This document shows positions 1 to 11,900 of a stretch of DNA of 64,000 nucleotides, piece by piece. This DNA is from Pipra filicauda (taxonomy: Eukaryota > Chordata > Aves > Passeriformes > Pipridae), in NCBI RefSeq assembly GCF_003945595.2, contig NW_024104315.1, positions 434,001 through 498,000 on the forward strand. Reading direction: 5' to 3'. A program made the position numbers and the translations under genes. The notes beneath the pieces are model-generated. The model was given only the letters and a program-made list of their open reading frames with translations. It did no database searches and was not told the origin of the DNA. Every line of letters begins with the position of its first letter. Within the stretch, counting starts at the first letter, position 1.

Positions 1-47
1 ATGTTTGTTCTGAGGGAGTTTGTAAAACTCTCCTGGTGTTGCTTCTA

Positions 48-372
48 AATCCCAGAATCATTAAGGTTGGAAAAGACCTCTAAGACCACCAAGTCCAGTC
101 CAGCACCACCCCAGTGTTCACACCTAACCATGTCCTAAAGTGCCACATCCACATGTTTTTTGAACACTTCCAAGGATGGTGACTCCACCACTGCCCTGGG
201 CAGCCTGTGCCAATGCTTGACAAACCTTTCCATGAAGAAATTTTACCCAATATCTGTTCTAAACCTCCCCTGGCACAACTTGAGGCCGTTTCCTCTCGTT
301 CTGTCACTTGTTGCCTGGGAGAAGACCCCAAGCTCCATCTGGCTCCTCCTCCTCTCAGGTAGTTGTAGAGGG
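48..372 (-). mobile_element. CR1 LINE 3' fragment
   Basis: Starts with an 'aatcattaaggttggaaaag' head and continues through the aligned CR1 segments 'gggcagcctgtgccaatgct' and 'cctctcaggtagttgtagag', which places it on the minus strand. It is noticeably diverged, for example 'gacctctaagaccaccaagt'. Confidence 0.85.
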
Positions 373-596
373 CAAATGCTGTAGTTCACCAAAGACCAGG
401 CAGCCCTGGCTTGGTCAGGCTTGTTGGAAGTCTCAGTTTGAAAATGTAGCACTGATGGTGTGAGCACTCACCTCAGTGTGGCCAAAACCCAAGCAGGCAG
501 GAACCCTCCTGCTGTGACTGAACAGGGCTTGGGGAATTAATGTTGCCCAATTCAATCTTGCTGACAATTAATGCTGCAAACCTTGACTGACACAGA
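373..596. other. Intergenic, nothing recognised
   Basis: Unique-looking sequence between two CR1 fragments, with no supported gene or repeat. Confidence 0.5.
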
Positions 597-902
597 ATAT
601 GCTGAGTTGGAGGGACCCACGAGGAGCATCAAATCCAGCTCCCAGCCCTGCCCAGGACACCCCAACAATCCCACCCTGTCCCTCAGAGCGTTGTCCAAAC
701 CCTCCTGGAGCTCTGGCAGCCTTGGGGCTGTGCCCACTGCCCTGGGGAGCCTGGTCAGTGCCAATCACCCTCTGGGGGAAGAACCTCTCCCTGAGATCCA
801 GCCTGCCCCTGCCCTGGCACAGCTCCAGCTGTTCCCTGGGTGCTGTCCCTGCTCAGCCAGAGCAGAGCTGGAGCTACCCCTCCAGAAGAAGCTGCAGATT
901 TA
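597..902 (-). mobile_element. CR1 LINE 3' fragment, second subfamily type
   Basis: Characterised by 'ctggagctctggcagccttg', 'ctgccctggggagcctggtc' and 'ctctgggggaagaacctctc'. It is the same subfamily type as the copies at 50770-51010, 58887-59224 and 62997-63119. Long stop-free frames on both strands here are by-products of its GC-rich sequence, not genes. Confidence 0.88.
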
Positions 903-2318
903 AGAGGAAGGTGACAGAAGCCCCACAATCCCTGTGCTATTCCCTGTTGCCCATCACCAGGGCAGTTTGGGGTGCAGAGTCTGCTGGCACTGTTTGCTCC
1001 CCTCAGGCCCATCATTGTGCTGCTGTTTGCCTTTGATCCCTCTCTTTTTTCCTCTCTTTTATAACCCTTTTGGTGAAAGCCTGTTGAATAAATTGAAATC
1101 AGAAGTGCCAAGCCCCTGCATGGAGTGTTGCCTTGTTGGAGAGGTCCCTCTAGGAGTCCCAGACAGCCCCAAATAAAGGGCTCGAGGCAGAGCTTAAACC
1201 ATCTGTACGTGTCACTAAGTATTTGTGTAATCTGCAAGTGCCACTGGAAAACTGATAATTCCTGCTTAGAAAAATGAATGGCAGAGATGTAGTGCATTTT
1301 TAATGACAACAGCTGTAATTTTCTAAAGACACGGCTGCAAAACCTGCCACAGGGGAAAAAAAAAAAAGCCAATAGTGCCCAATTTGTCATTTCCCAGCCT
1401 AAAGAGTCTTCAGATGAAAAAAAAAATCCCAGTCTCGTGTGTGGGATTAGAATCTCCTGTGCGAGTGTATTGCCAATGAAACTGGTTTAGTCAGTTAAAT
1501 TATCATTTTGCAAAAAAAAGAGATAGATTTGCTTAATAACCTCCCTACTCCAGAGGAGAAAGAAGAAATTGTCAATAAAAGCAATTACAAGTTATATGAG
1601 AGAGGCAAGCACAGTACAGGAGGGGTCTGGCCTTTTTTTTTTTTTATTTATAATTGCAAATAATTGTCCTTCCACAAAGCAACTTCCCCTGTGTGTCAGA
1701 CAACAGGTCAATACTGGGGGATCACCATTAAGATAAATACAGTCAGGTAGAAAAGAAAATCTGAGCGATTTTTCCTGGACAGGACTCTCTCTTTGTGCTG
1801 ATAGGAAAGATTTTTTTGGGGAGGAATTGGCTGAAGTGGCATAAAAAAAGTGATGTTTATCATCCCAGATTTCAATTACAATGGAGGCAGATTTCTTGCA
1901 GGATTTCAGGCATTACTATTAACCCAAACCCTAAAAGAACCCAATTTCATGCAGTTCATAACTACTTTTTACCCAGGGAGCTGCTTCCTCAGCAGCTCCA
2001 TCCCTCCATTGCCATTGGGAATTCCCAGAAGTGCCCAAAAACTCAGTTGAGTGTTACCTTTGGACTGATTTTGAGTGGAAAAGAGGCGTAACCTGAGATC
2101 CCATATGGAGAGCAGGACTATAAAAACCAATTTAATCAGTTATGGATATTGTGGGATAGTATTCCATGGGGAAGGAAGATTCATATATATGGGTAAAAAC
2201 TGGACTTCAGGATTGTGGGAGTCTTTTTTTTCCCCCCAGAAGTCTTAATTATAATCTACTTTACTGATGAAACAACATGGCTTGCTAAGGAATGTTATTT
2301 TTCATGGATGCATTTATT
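903..2318. other. Intergenic, A- and T-runs only
   Basis: AT-leaning unique sequence with short homopolymer runs (A-run around 1355-1366, T-run around 1633-1646). No exon or repeat family could be supported. Confidence 0.5.
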
Positions 2319-2447
2319 TTTAGAATCCCAGAACAGGCTGGGTTGTGAGGAACCTGAAGGAACATCCATGGCCAGGGACACCTTCCACTAGCCCAGGTTA
2401 CTCCAAGCCCTGTCCAACCTGGCCTTGGACACTTCCAGGCATGGAAA
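2319..2447 (-). mobile_element. CR1 LINE 3' fragment
   Basis: Contains 'aggaacatccatggccaggg', 'caccttccactagcccaggt' and 'ccaacctggccttggacact', the terminal CR1 block in minus orientation, truncated after 'ttccaggcatgg'. Confidence 0.88.
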
Positions 2448-3244
2448 TAAAGGAAAGCTGCCCATGGGAAAGGGGATATCTGAACTGAGCATCTTTAAGG
2501 GATCAGACAACTTGCAGGAAGATTCAAGACCCAGCAGCAACTGATTTCCTCAGGAAGAGACTAAATCTCCCCCTTGTTCCCAAGTCAGTGAGTTCAGAGA
2601 CACCACTCCAGCTTCCAAAATCTCCAGTTTCCCAGTGAACAGAGGACAGGAGTGTCTCAAATGCTGACGAGTTTATGTGCATAAAGCACTGAAGAGCAAA
2701 CAATTAAGAACTGCCCTGATCCCAGGGCTTTAGTGTCACTTGGAAATGCAGGGGGAGGTGGCACAAACACTTTTTCCCCCATTGGCAAAACTGCTTTCAA
2801 CCTTTCCTGGCTCCTTCCCTGCCTCCCCTTCTGCTGCAGCCTCAGTCCCCACGGGGCAGATCTCCCAGCTCTGGGGGCTGTGCTGGAAGCAGGACAGATG
2901 TAATTCTGTGGACTCAGGAACTGAGAGCACAACAAACCTTCAGGTTGTGTTTTTGTAACTCGGATCATTTGCTGATCCAATTTCCAGCATGGCCCTAGAG
3001 TTCCAGGGAGGGGGAGGAATCAAGGGAAGGGGGGAGGAGAAGGAAGGACCACGAGCTGATGGTTCAGCCTGAGAAAATGCTCTTCTACCCAAACCCTTGT
3101 CTTAAACTCTGTCATGAAGACATAGATTCTGGGGATAACAGCTGGGGTTTTTTGTTGGATTTTTTTTGGGGTGTGTGTGAGGGTTTAGATAATTTCAAAG
3201 AGTAAAATTCTTCCATATCCAGGAGGTTTTGGACTGTCTGTCTC
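2448..3244. other. Intergenic, nothing recognised
   Basis: Mixed-composition sequence. An open frame at 2657-2980 (minus) has no recognisable domain or splice context. Confidence 0.45.
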
Positions 3245-3366
3245 TTCAAGTCCAGGCTGGACAGGGCTTGGAGCAACCAGGTTTAGTGGAAGGTGGCCCT
3301 GCCATGGCAGGGGGTTAGAAAGAAATGATCTTTAAGGTCCCTTCTGGCCCATTCTGTGATTCTTAA
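3245..3366 (+). mobile_element. CR1 LINE 3' end
   Basis: 'tccaggctggacagggcttg' through 'ggtcccttctggcccattct' and 'gtgattctt', the plus-strand CR1 terminal block with its octamer-like tail. Confidence 0.88.
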
Positions 3367-4780
3367 ATGCAATGTGGGTTTTTGTTTCCAGCTAAACCTT
3401 TCAACACTCATTGTTAGAGTCAAACCTCTACCCCTGTAGAAGCAGAAAGCACTGGGAGGACGAGGGAGTGAGGGATGAGTGGGGTGGGAGGACCTTCCCC
3501 ACATGTGCAGGTGCTGCAGGCCTGGCCCTGTGGAGCTGTGACCCCCCTCCTCGAGCTCCACAACCTGCATTTAACCAGAATTTGTCCTGTGAAAATGTCC
3601 TTTTTGGGGTAATCCCGCCAGGTGGCTTGCAGGAGACGGAAAACAGCTCTGGATGTCTCAAATTCTTCTGCTTCCAGTGTATTCAAACCCACTGGAGGAT
3701 TGTTTTGAATAGCTCAGAATGAATAAGTTTCCATTCCAGGTGGCTTTTGCTTTTTTTTTTTTTTGATTACAAATGAGTTTTCAGTCCACCTGAAGCAGAT
3801 CAAACATCACCACTGGGAAGAGTCAGTGGGGTTTGGGCACTTCTGGAAATCCTGCTGCTGTGAGTATTGTGAGAGCAAGGCAGAGGAACTGCAAACCCTG
3901 ATTGACAATGGTGAACAGAAAAGGGAAAAATAAATTATTTTTTAGTACAACTGGAAATGAAGGTTGAAAGAAAGCTGGATGTCCCTAGCAAGGAAAAAAA
4001 AAAAAACCACGAAAAAACATGAAAAGAATACCCATTATAACAGAAAGTATTGCAAGTCCAGAATATTTGTTCTCAAAAATAGAAAAGATGAGCTGAGCTC
4101 CCTGCTGATGGATCTGTGTGTTTCCTTGCTTTGTTTTCCTCTTAACTTTTATTACCCCTTTAAATATTGGGGGAGAGAATTTTTTTCTTTTCTTTTTTTT
4201 TTTTTTTTTTTTAAGTCGAAGCCTCAAAGTGAGAATGTTTGGACAATTTTGAATCTGCAGCTCGAAGACCAAGCGTGGGTTCTTTTTACAACGTGAAGAT
4301 TGAAGAGTTGGGCAAAGAAAAGAGATTTTTCAGCACCTCAGTTCTTAGCCAAGGTGATAGTCTCTTCCCAGCTCCCAGGAGTGCTGGGAGCCTCTCCAGC
4401 CTGGTACTGGGATGGTGTTTTAACACCATTTTAGCAGTTTAGAGCCTTCTCTGTCCCCCCATCACCCCAGGTGTCCATCCCTGCTGCCCTGGCAGAAGTT
4501 TCTGCCCCTCCAGATCTTCCCCTAAAGCTGCAGTTTTAGTCATCCCTCAACCCAGTTCTGTCATGGAGATCCAGTTAATTTGAGTACTTTTAATAGCAGA
4601 GGTTTTTGGTTTCCTTTTCCAACCTGGGTGCTTTTGACAGACTGTGGAACTGAGTGGGCAGGGAACGAGTCACACTTGGACAGATGGTCCTTCCATTCCT
4701 GGGGCTGCTGCCATGGTGGGGCTGGGGCTGGGGCTGCACTGCAGGAGCTGCTGCACAGAGATAGGGAAAGAAATCCCATC
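3367..4780. other. Intergenic, homopolymer runs
   Basis: Holds an A-run near 3992-4004 and a 20-base T-run at 4193-4212. The Lys/Phe-rich open frames crossing them are artefacts of these runs. No gene seen. Confidence 0.5.
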
Positions 4781-5030
4781 CTGGAAAAAATTCCCTCCCT
4801 TAAGACAAAATATCCAAGAGAAGGGAGAAGATCCCTTTCCTTTTTCCTTTTCCTTTTCCTTTTCCTTTTCCTTTTCCTTTTCCTTTTCCTTTTCCTTTTC
4901 CTTTTCCTTTTCCTTTTCCTTTTCCTTTTCCTTTTCCTTTTCCTTCCCCTTTCCTTTTCCCTTTCCCGTCTTGGAAAAAATTCCCTCTCTTAAGACAAAA
5001 TATCCAAAAGGAGGGAGAAGATTCTTTTCC
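4781..5030. repeat. Two direct copies of a ~60-bp unit flanking a (TTTTCC)n tract
   Basis: The segment 'ctggaaaaaattccctccct' followed by 'taagacaaaatatccaagag' (from 4781) recurs with few changes from about 4970. Each copy is followed by a long pyrimidine tract. The offset is about 190 bp, so this reads as a tandem duplication of a unit made of a unique head plus a microsatellite. Confidence 0.9.
4835..4968. repeat. (TTTTCC)n microsatellite
   Basis: About twenty near-perfect hexamers with interruptions at the end. The Phe/Ser-Leu and Lys/Glu-Gly open frames on the two strands are translations of this repeat, not proteins. Confidence 0.97.
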
Positions 5031-5275
5031 CTTTCCCTTTTTCCTTTCCCCTTTCCCCTTCCCCTTCTCTTTCCCCTTCCCTTTTCCCTCTCCCTTTCCC
5101 TTTTCCCCTTTCCCTTTTCCCCTTTCCCTCTCCCTTCTCCTTCCCTTTCCCTTTCCCTTTCCCTTTCCCTTTCCCTTTCCCTTTCCCTTCCCCTTCCCCT
5201 TCCCCACTTTTCCCCTTTCCCCCCTTCCCCCCCTTTCCCCTTTTCTCCCTTTCCCTTTCCTTCTTTTCTTTTCTC
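5024..5275. repeat. Degenerate CCCTTT pyrimidine tract
   Basis: Roughly 250 bp of almost pure C/T on the plus strand built of variable TTTCCC/TTTTCCCC units, with a regular TTTCCC stretch at about 5144-5190. Confidence 0.95.
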
Positions 5276-8200
5276 TTCCTTCTTGGAATGGTGCATCAAC
5301 CTCAGCACAAGCAAGAGCTGAGTCCAGATCCTGTAGGAAAACTGTAGGAAAACCCCACTAAGAGTAGGAACCCCCAGATTTTTGGACAGATTCAATGGGT
5401 TTATCAGCATGCTGCCTTATCCCAAAAGTTCATTATATATTAATTTCTTCTGGACAATTGCCTGGGTTTGTCCTGTTGGCAGCAGGGAGGCAGGTGCTGC
5501 TGGGGGGGTCCTGCTGCAGAGGTTAGTCCAGGCTCACAAAGGAACCCTCTGACAAGAGCAGGAACTGAACTCATTTCTACATCTATTGACATAATCCCAA
5601 AGCCAGCAGTTCCTGCAGCCAGCAGAGCTCTTCCAGAGCTGGAGAAATTCATTTGGCTGCATTAAGGGGATGCAGAGATATGAATACAATGGATAATATT
5701 CTAATTATCTTCATTATACCTCAGTTGGTTTGGTTTTTTTCTATCCCATTTTTCCCCTGTGCTGTGTTACACTCCCAGGATGGATAATCCTGCCCTAATT
5801 GCTGATTGATCACTTTGCCTTTATTCACAGTTTGGCCCCAGGAAATATCTCTGTGTTATCAGGGAAGGGGTGAAAACTTTGTTAGATAAGGTCAGGAATT
5901 TCTTTGACAGGTCTGTGTACCTGGAATACCAATCCAGACACATCAATGACTGAAAGGGGAATGGGAATAATCACAACAAATACCATATCCCAGCAGCTTC
6001 CTCTGTGGCTTCAGCTGGTTTTTCTCCTTGCATTTCTGGTGAATTAATGCAATGCTATATGGTGCTGTTAGCAGGGTTTCTTGTTCTTCCTTTGATATCT
6101 CAAAGCCAATAAAGCAAGTTGTGGTGGCTGAACAATTATGCAATTAATGGCTCAATGTGGTTGGCAAAAGAGGGAGAGAAAATTATTGTTTTCCAGGGAG
6201 AGAAAACGATTTCCTTTTAACAGTGCTGTAATTCCGGGTGTGTCCTGAGGAGTTTTGGAGTTCCTGCCTTGTTTGCTGTCATCCTGCTCCAGATGTCAAA
6301 GTGAGAGAACCTTGTTCATGTTGTTTTGAGAGCACAAAGGAAGTGGAGCAGAGAACAGCCCAGTGTATTGGATTTCACTTGGTTTTTTCCATCTTCCTAA
6401 AGAATTTTCTGGCCTTTTAATTTTTCTCTATCATCCTGTTCTTTTTCTTCCTGTTGGAATGGCAGTAAGATGGTCTACATAAATATCTTTATTATATAAT
6501 TCCCTCAGTCAGGCTGTTGTCTGTAATTATTTTCTGCTCTTACTTTTGTCTGTAAACACCAGCAGGAGGTTTTCTCTTAACTCCTTTATATTAACAGGGC
6601 TGTAATTTTATTTCCAGGGGTATCAGATTTAAACACTCCTGTTTAGTATGAGACAGAGGGTTTGTCCATGGCTGTGGAAAGCTCAGCTTTAGAAGCTGCT
6701 GACTATAATTATGCTCAGCCTAGGACAGGTTGACTCCTGTGGTGGTTCAGGAATAGGGAATAGAGGGGATGCCATCCTTAAAGGTTCCTACAGCATCATC
6801 CACTCCCTGCTTGGAATTTGTGCTGAGGAGCACATATGATGCTTAAAGATTAACTTTGCAATTTGCACTCCTTTGTCTTCTGCTTGCTTTGAAAACTTTG
6901 GAGGAATCTAAGGAGGACTCCAAGGAGGCTTTCCAGCAAATTCCCCTTCCATTGACCTGCTCTGCATTTGCAATTCCACTCTCTCCATTAGCAGGAGCCT
7001 CCTGGCTGAGGGTTTCAGGCTCTGAGGGACTTGTTTGTGAGACACTGAGGCTCCTGTTTGAGGCATCCTGGGATTCTGTGGTTTAATGACATGCCACAAC
7101 AATGGTCTGGTGCAACAGAAATCCAAGGAGAGGGGGATTGTGTGCACTTAACATTTTCACAAAGATTTCCTGAAAAATGTGGCGTATTTTCCAGCAAAAG
7201 TTCTGACTTTTGGGAAATGAAATTTCTATTCTGCTTCTAGTCCTGGGAGGTGAGACAGAAAGTGAGAAGGGATAGAATGGATGTATTTGGGATCTATGAC
7301 TTGGTAGGAATGAAAAAATAGGTTAATTCTTCAGGAATAATAATAATAAAATTCAAATCAACACAAATACTGTGGATGTGACCCTGTGGTTTTCCCTGAC
7401 TTTTTAGTCCAGAGATGTGGAGGACAAGTAGGATAGTTTTGCCCAGGTGCTCTGTGAAATCTGTGGCTGTGCTGCCTCCCACCCCAACAAAGGAATTTGT
7501 TCTCCTTTCAGAGTTTGTTCACCCACCTGACCAACCTCCTGCTCTTGCTCTTTCCCTGCTTCATTAGTACAACTTAAACCTTATTTTTTGGCAAAATCTG
7601 TTTGGATGTTGTTGGCACCTCAAATCCATGATTTGGAGGTGTCAGGAAGACAATCTAAGGAGAGATTTTACAGATTATCACAGATTAATCAGACCAAACT
7701 ACAATGGGTCACAAAGTTGGGGGTGCCCTTCAGTGAACCACCTGAACATCCTCTGCCACTACAGGGGTTTTATTTTCATTGCTTTCCTTCTAAAGGTACC
7801 AGAGAGATCCGAAAGAGAATTGCTGGAGGATGATTTGGTATTTCTGGACAATGTGGAGATGAGTAATGCAGCTATTTCAGCTGTGAGCAAACACATCCCA
7901 TAGACAGCAGGAGCAGCCCTGCCCTTGATTCTTTCTGTCAGGGCCTGGTGGGTGCTCAGATCACTGAGCTGTTTGATTTTAAATGTCTCTCTTCAAGAGC
8001 TGTGAGCAGAACAAGGCCAAATCCTGGGATGAGGAACACAATCCTCACGTGGAGGAGCCCCTCTGTAAATGACAAATGAGTCACAGCGTTTTGACTAATT
8101 GATCTTGTCTTGTGAGTTTGTTTATTAACATGAAACCACCTCCTGCTGTTCCCAGTGTGCTTTTGTGTGGAAATGAAGGTTACAAGTGGTTAACAAGCCA

Positions 8201-8518
8201 GGTTGCTGTGGGAATGGAATGGTGAGGGATCACCAGGGGTTTTCAGGTGGGTTTGTGCTCAGGCAATGGCAACAGCATTTTATTATTTTTTTTTTAATGG
8301 CTCATTCCTGGCAGTCACTGCTTGGGGTTGAAGGTAAATCCTTGGACATGGTGGTGTTTCCAAGAGTTTGGACTACACTTAGTGGGTCTGCCTTGAGTCA
8401 TCTACCCACATCACTGCCCCTGACTTAGGAACTGGTTGTTATGAACTCCTTTTCAATCTGTCTCAGCATTTTTCTAAGTTCTAATACCTAAGAACACCTT
8501 TTTCTCCCCCCTGAATTG
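5276..8518. other. Intergenic, no gene recognised
   Basis: AT-leaning unique sequence. The open frame at 7628-7903 (plus, about 91 codons) matches no family I recognise and lacks clear splice signals. No CR1 fragment identified. Confidence 0.45.
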
Positions 8519-8996
8519 GAAGTGGTGAATCTCCACAGGCCAAACAGAGGTTCAGAGAAGGTCAATGAAGCTGGGAAGGGGCTGGAGCAGCAGGAGCAGC
8601 TGAGGGAGCTGGGGGGGCTCAGCCTGGAGAAGAGGAGGCTCAGGGGGGACCTTCTGGCTCTGCAACCCCCTGACAGGAGGGGGGAGCCGGGGGGGGGGGG
8701 GGGGTCGGGCTCTGCTCCCAGGGAACAAGGGACAGGAGGAGAGGGAACGGCCTCCAGCTGTGCCAGGGGAGGCTCAGGTTGGACATCAGGAGGAATTTCT
8801 CGCTGGAAAGGGTGGTCAGGCACTGGCAGGGGCTGCCCAGGGAGGTTTGGAGTGCCCAGCCCTGGAGGTGTCCCAGGAAGGCCTGGACATGGCACTCAGT
8901 GCTCTGGGCTGGGGACAAGGTGGGGATGGGGCACAGGGGGGACTCCATGGGCTGGGAGGGCTTTTCCAGCCTCAGTGATCCTGGGATTCCCTGACT
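8519..8996 (+). mobile_element. CR1 LINE fragment, ~480 bp
   Basis: Plus-strand CR1 with 'ggctcagcctggagaagagg', 'ttggacatcaggaggaattt' and 'gggtggtcaggcactggcag', ending 'cagcctcagtgatcctggga'. It carries an internal run of 16 G at 8689-8704. Open frames on both strands across it are repeat-derived. Confidence 0.9.
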
Positions 8997-11900
8997 GTGT
9001 TGCTGCAGTGGTGGCACAGCACAGAAATGCCCCAGAGCTTTGTTGTCCTGTCCCACTGAGCCCCTGAGCTGCAGCAGTTCTGCTGCGCTTGGTGTCAAAT
9101 CCACCCTCGGAAATGGGATAAGAAAGCAAATACTCAGCTCCAATTGTCTGTATTTCTAAGGGGGAAATGACATCCCATAAATACTCAGCTATGCTATTCT
9201 CAACATCCAATTTCCTCTATTGGATTCATTTCTCAAATCTCCTTACTTTAGGAGGCTGAAATGTTAATCTAACAAGTCCTGCAGTTTTAGAAGCAGCGTG
9301 GAGCTTTTCTTTTCATCTGACAGTTGCATTTAAATGACCCCACAGCTTTAGGGCATTGAGACAACCATTATTTCAGTATAACAGTCCTATACAATAATAA
9401 ATAACTCCATGCATGATGACTCTTGAAAGGAAGCACCGTGCATATGGTTTGGCTGGAATCAACTACGGAATTAATGTGTGTTTTTATGACAGTTTGTCTA
9501 TGAGCACCACAGGAAACCAGTTCCCAGAGGCCAGATATCAAGTGTGCAGTAAAACTGAGCAGTTCCTCACACTCTTTCCCTTTTTGACCTCTGCATTGGG
9601 ACTGCCAGAGAAAAAAAAATTCTACTTAATGACAGCTCTGGTAGATTGGAGCATTTGCAATTTTGGAGCTGTACTGAGCTGTGCACCACTGAGCACTTGT
9701 CAACTGTTAATCAGCCCAAGTCAATTAGTGCTCTAGCTATGGATTTGTTCAGGGTATGACAGCACTGAGTGGCTCCATGGGACCACAAAACAGCAAAGAA
9801 AGAGGAAGGAGACATTTCTAGAAATTCCTGCACTGAAAACTCAGGACACTCGTGCAAAATTCTGACCACAGTTTGTAAACTGAAAGTTTTAACCAGTCCC
9901 AATTGGCTGTTTTATTTAGAATTCTGAAAGTTCTGGCCAGCAGGCAGTCGGTTTATCCTTGGAATGGTCACCTCCAGCTTTTCCCTCTGAGTGCTGGGAT
10001 TGCCCAGCAGGTGAGTGTGAGGGCACCTCAGTGCCTGCAAAACACCTTTATCTCAGCTGGCTTTTTTGGTATCATCTGTTGCACCCAGGACTTGTCTGTG
10101 CCCAGGCACTGCTGGGGAACATGAAGGGGCTCCAGCCTATGGATAATGTGGAATAAGTGCAAAAAATGCCTCCATTTTGGGATAAGAAAACACTGTGCAG
10201 GAAAGTGTGGAGTAACTTCATCTGAGCTCTTGGCTGAGCTTCTCTGAGCCCAAGGCTGCACTAGACACCTCCTGAGGCCCCATCCAGCCTCAGTTATCCT
10301 GTGCTCCCAAGAAGGTGGGAAAGAGAAGGAAAATTCATGACTTTTTGAAAACCTAAGATACTCTAAGAAGAAACACTGTGTTAAATGTGTCATCTCAACT
10401 CTCCCCTTTCAGAGCAACAAACAGCTCAAACCAATTAACTTCATTCCTTCATAATTTGAAGCCATAAGTTTCCACATTCAAAATTTTGGGCTAAAAGTTT
10501 TAAATTTGTTTCAAGGTTCCTCTCTTTTTCTCTCAGGAGGTGTATTCCACTGGAAATGTGCCCCTACATGGACAATGGTGGTTCATTAACTGGACGAAGT
10601 GTGGGGACTTTGCTCTGTTTTGTTGACACTTCCTTTCATATGGAAAATCCAGTGCCAAGTTTCCGTCTATTCATGTTGTGTCACCTGTTGTAAAAGTCGA
10701 TATTTCACTATTTTCTGTCTGTCAGCTGAGACTGATGGCAGCGCTGACTTTAAAGACGGGTCAGGAAGGCACTGGGAAAGAAAAAGCACCAACCTTTGCT
10801 GAAGCAGAGTGATGCTAAATGTCAGAGAACAAAGATTTGGATGCAATTTAGAGAGCTGACATGCAAAATGTGTGCACTGAGGAGTTCAGTGTCTTGGTTA
10901 AACCACGACTAAATCTGCAATATTACACCCAGGTTTGTTTCTTCATTCTTCTCCAGAGTTCTGATACACCTTTTAAGTCCCAGAGCTCTCTCCTAGTGTT
11001 GCAGCTCTGCAGCATCCAGGGATATGCTCAGTGGACTTTGCAGCCTTCCCATCAGCTGGAAGTGTTTCCACCCATCCCCACATCAGGATATTGTCTCCTT
11101 TTCCATTAGCCCACTGGTCCCGATGGATTCAGACTAAAAGTTTGGCTTAAAACTGCTTTTGGCCACTGGGATCATCATTAGAGCAGCTCGAGGAGAGAGT
11201 AGAGACTCCCACTGGAAGTGCTTCAGAGCTGGGAATTCTGTGCTGGCGTCAGCCCCATTTCCATCCCGTCTCCTGCTATTTTTTTTTTTTAAATTCATGC
11301 ATTACCATAATGGTGCAAAGTACTCCAGAAATGTCTCCTTTAACACACAAAAAGTTTAGTCTGAGAGCTGAGCTGGAAGAGCCTTATTCAGCCAAGCAAT
11401 TGTCATCACAAAGACCTTTCCTCCCCGCAGAGAATGGGATGGAGGGATTGGGATGCAGATATCTCTGCCTGTCACTCTCCAGAGGTCACTATTTTGGCTT
11501 GATGAATTGGGAACCAGAGGATCAGCCCATGTACAGTTTAACACCTGATTTTTGTCTGTTCTTTCCTGTGACCTCTATTGTGATGCCTGTATTGTGACTT
11601 CATGCTGGAAATCAAAGGCAAGCACAGACTAAAAATACAAAAAAAAAGAAAAAAAAAGAAGCTTTAATAAGTTGATCTTACCTTTGCATTTCAAAGGATC
11701 TGTCACATCATTCCAAGAGCCCCTCCTTTGTAGAGATAATGCCACCTATACCAGAGACACTCTTTTATTCACACCAAAAATTATTGATATTTTAGCTGAA
11801 TATGAGTGAAAATACAAGTGAAATAGATACTCTCCCGTCCAGTTATGTGCTGTAGAATACATCAGCCCAAGGTCACATGATTTTATACATTTATGTATAG

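Noticed and set aside
755..1390. 211-codon minus-strand open frame
   Set aside because: Half of it lies in a CR1 fragment and the rest crosses an A-run; no recognisable domain or splice structure.
4670..5410. 246-codon minus-strand open frame rich in Lys/Glu/Gly and its Phe/Ser/Leu plus-strand counterpart (4644-5321)
   Set aside because: Pure translation of the pyrimidine microsatellite; no domain, start context or non-repeat similarity.
7628..7903. 91-codon plus-strand open frame with an acidic end (ERELLEDDLVF)
   Set aside because: No family recognised, no repeated context, and no convincing acceptor or donor; length is not exceptional by chance.
8516..9067. 183-codon plus-strand open frame and antisense frames up to 167 codons
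   Set aside because: All overlap the 8519-8996 CR1 fragment and reflect its GC-rich, stop-poor sequence.
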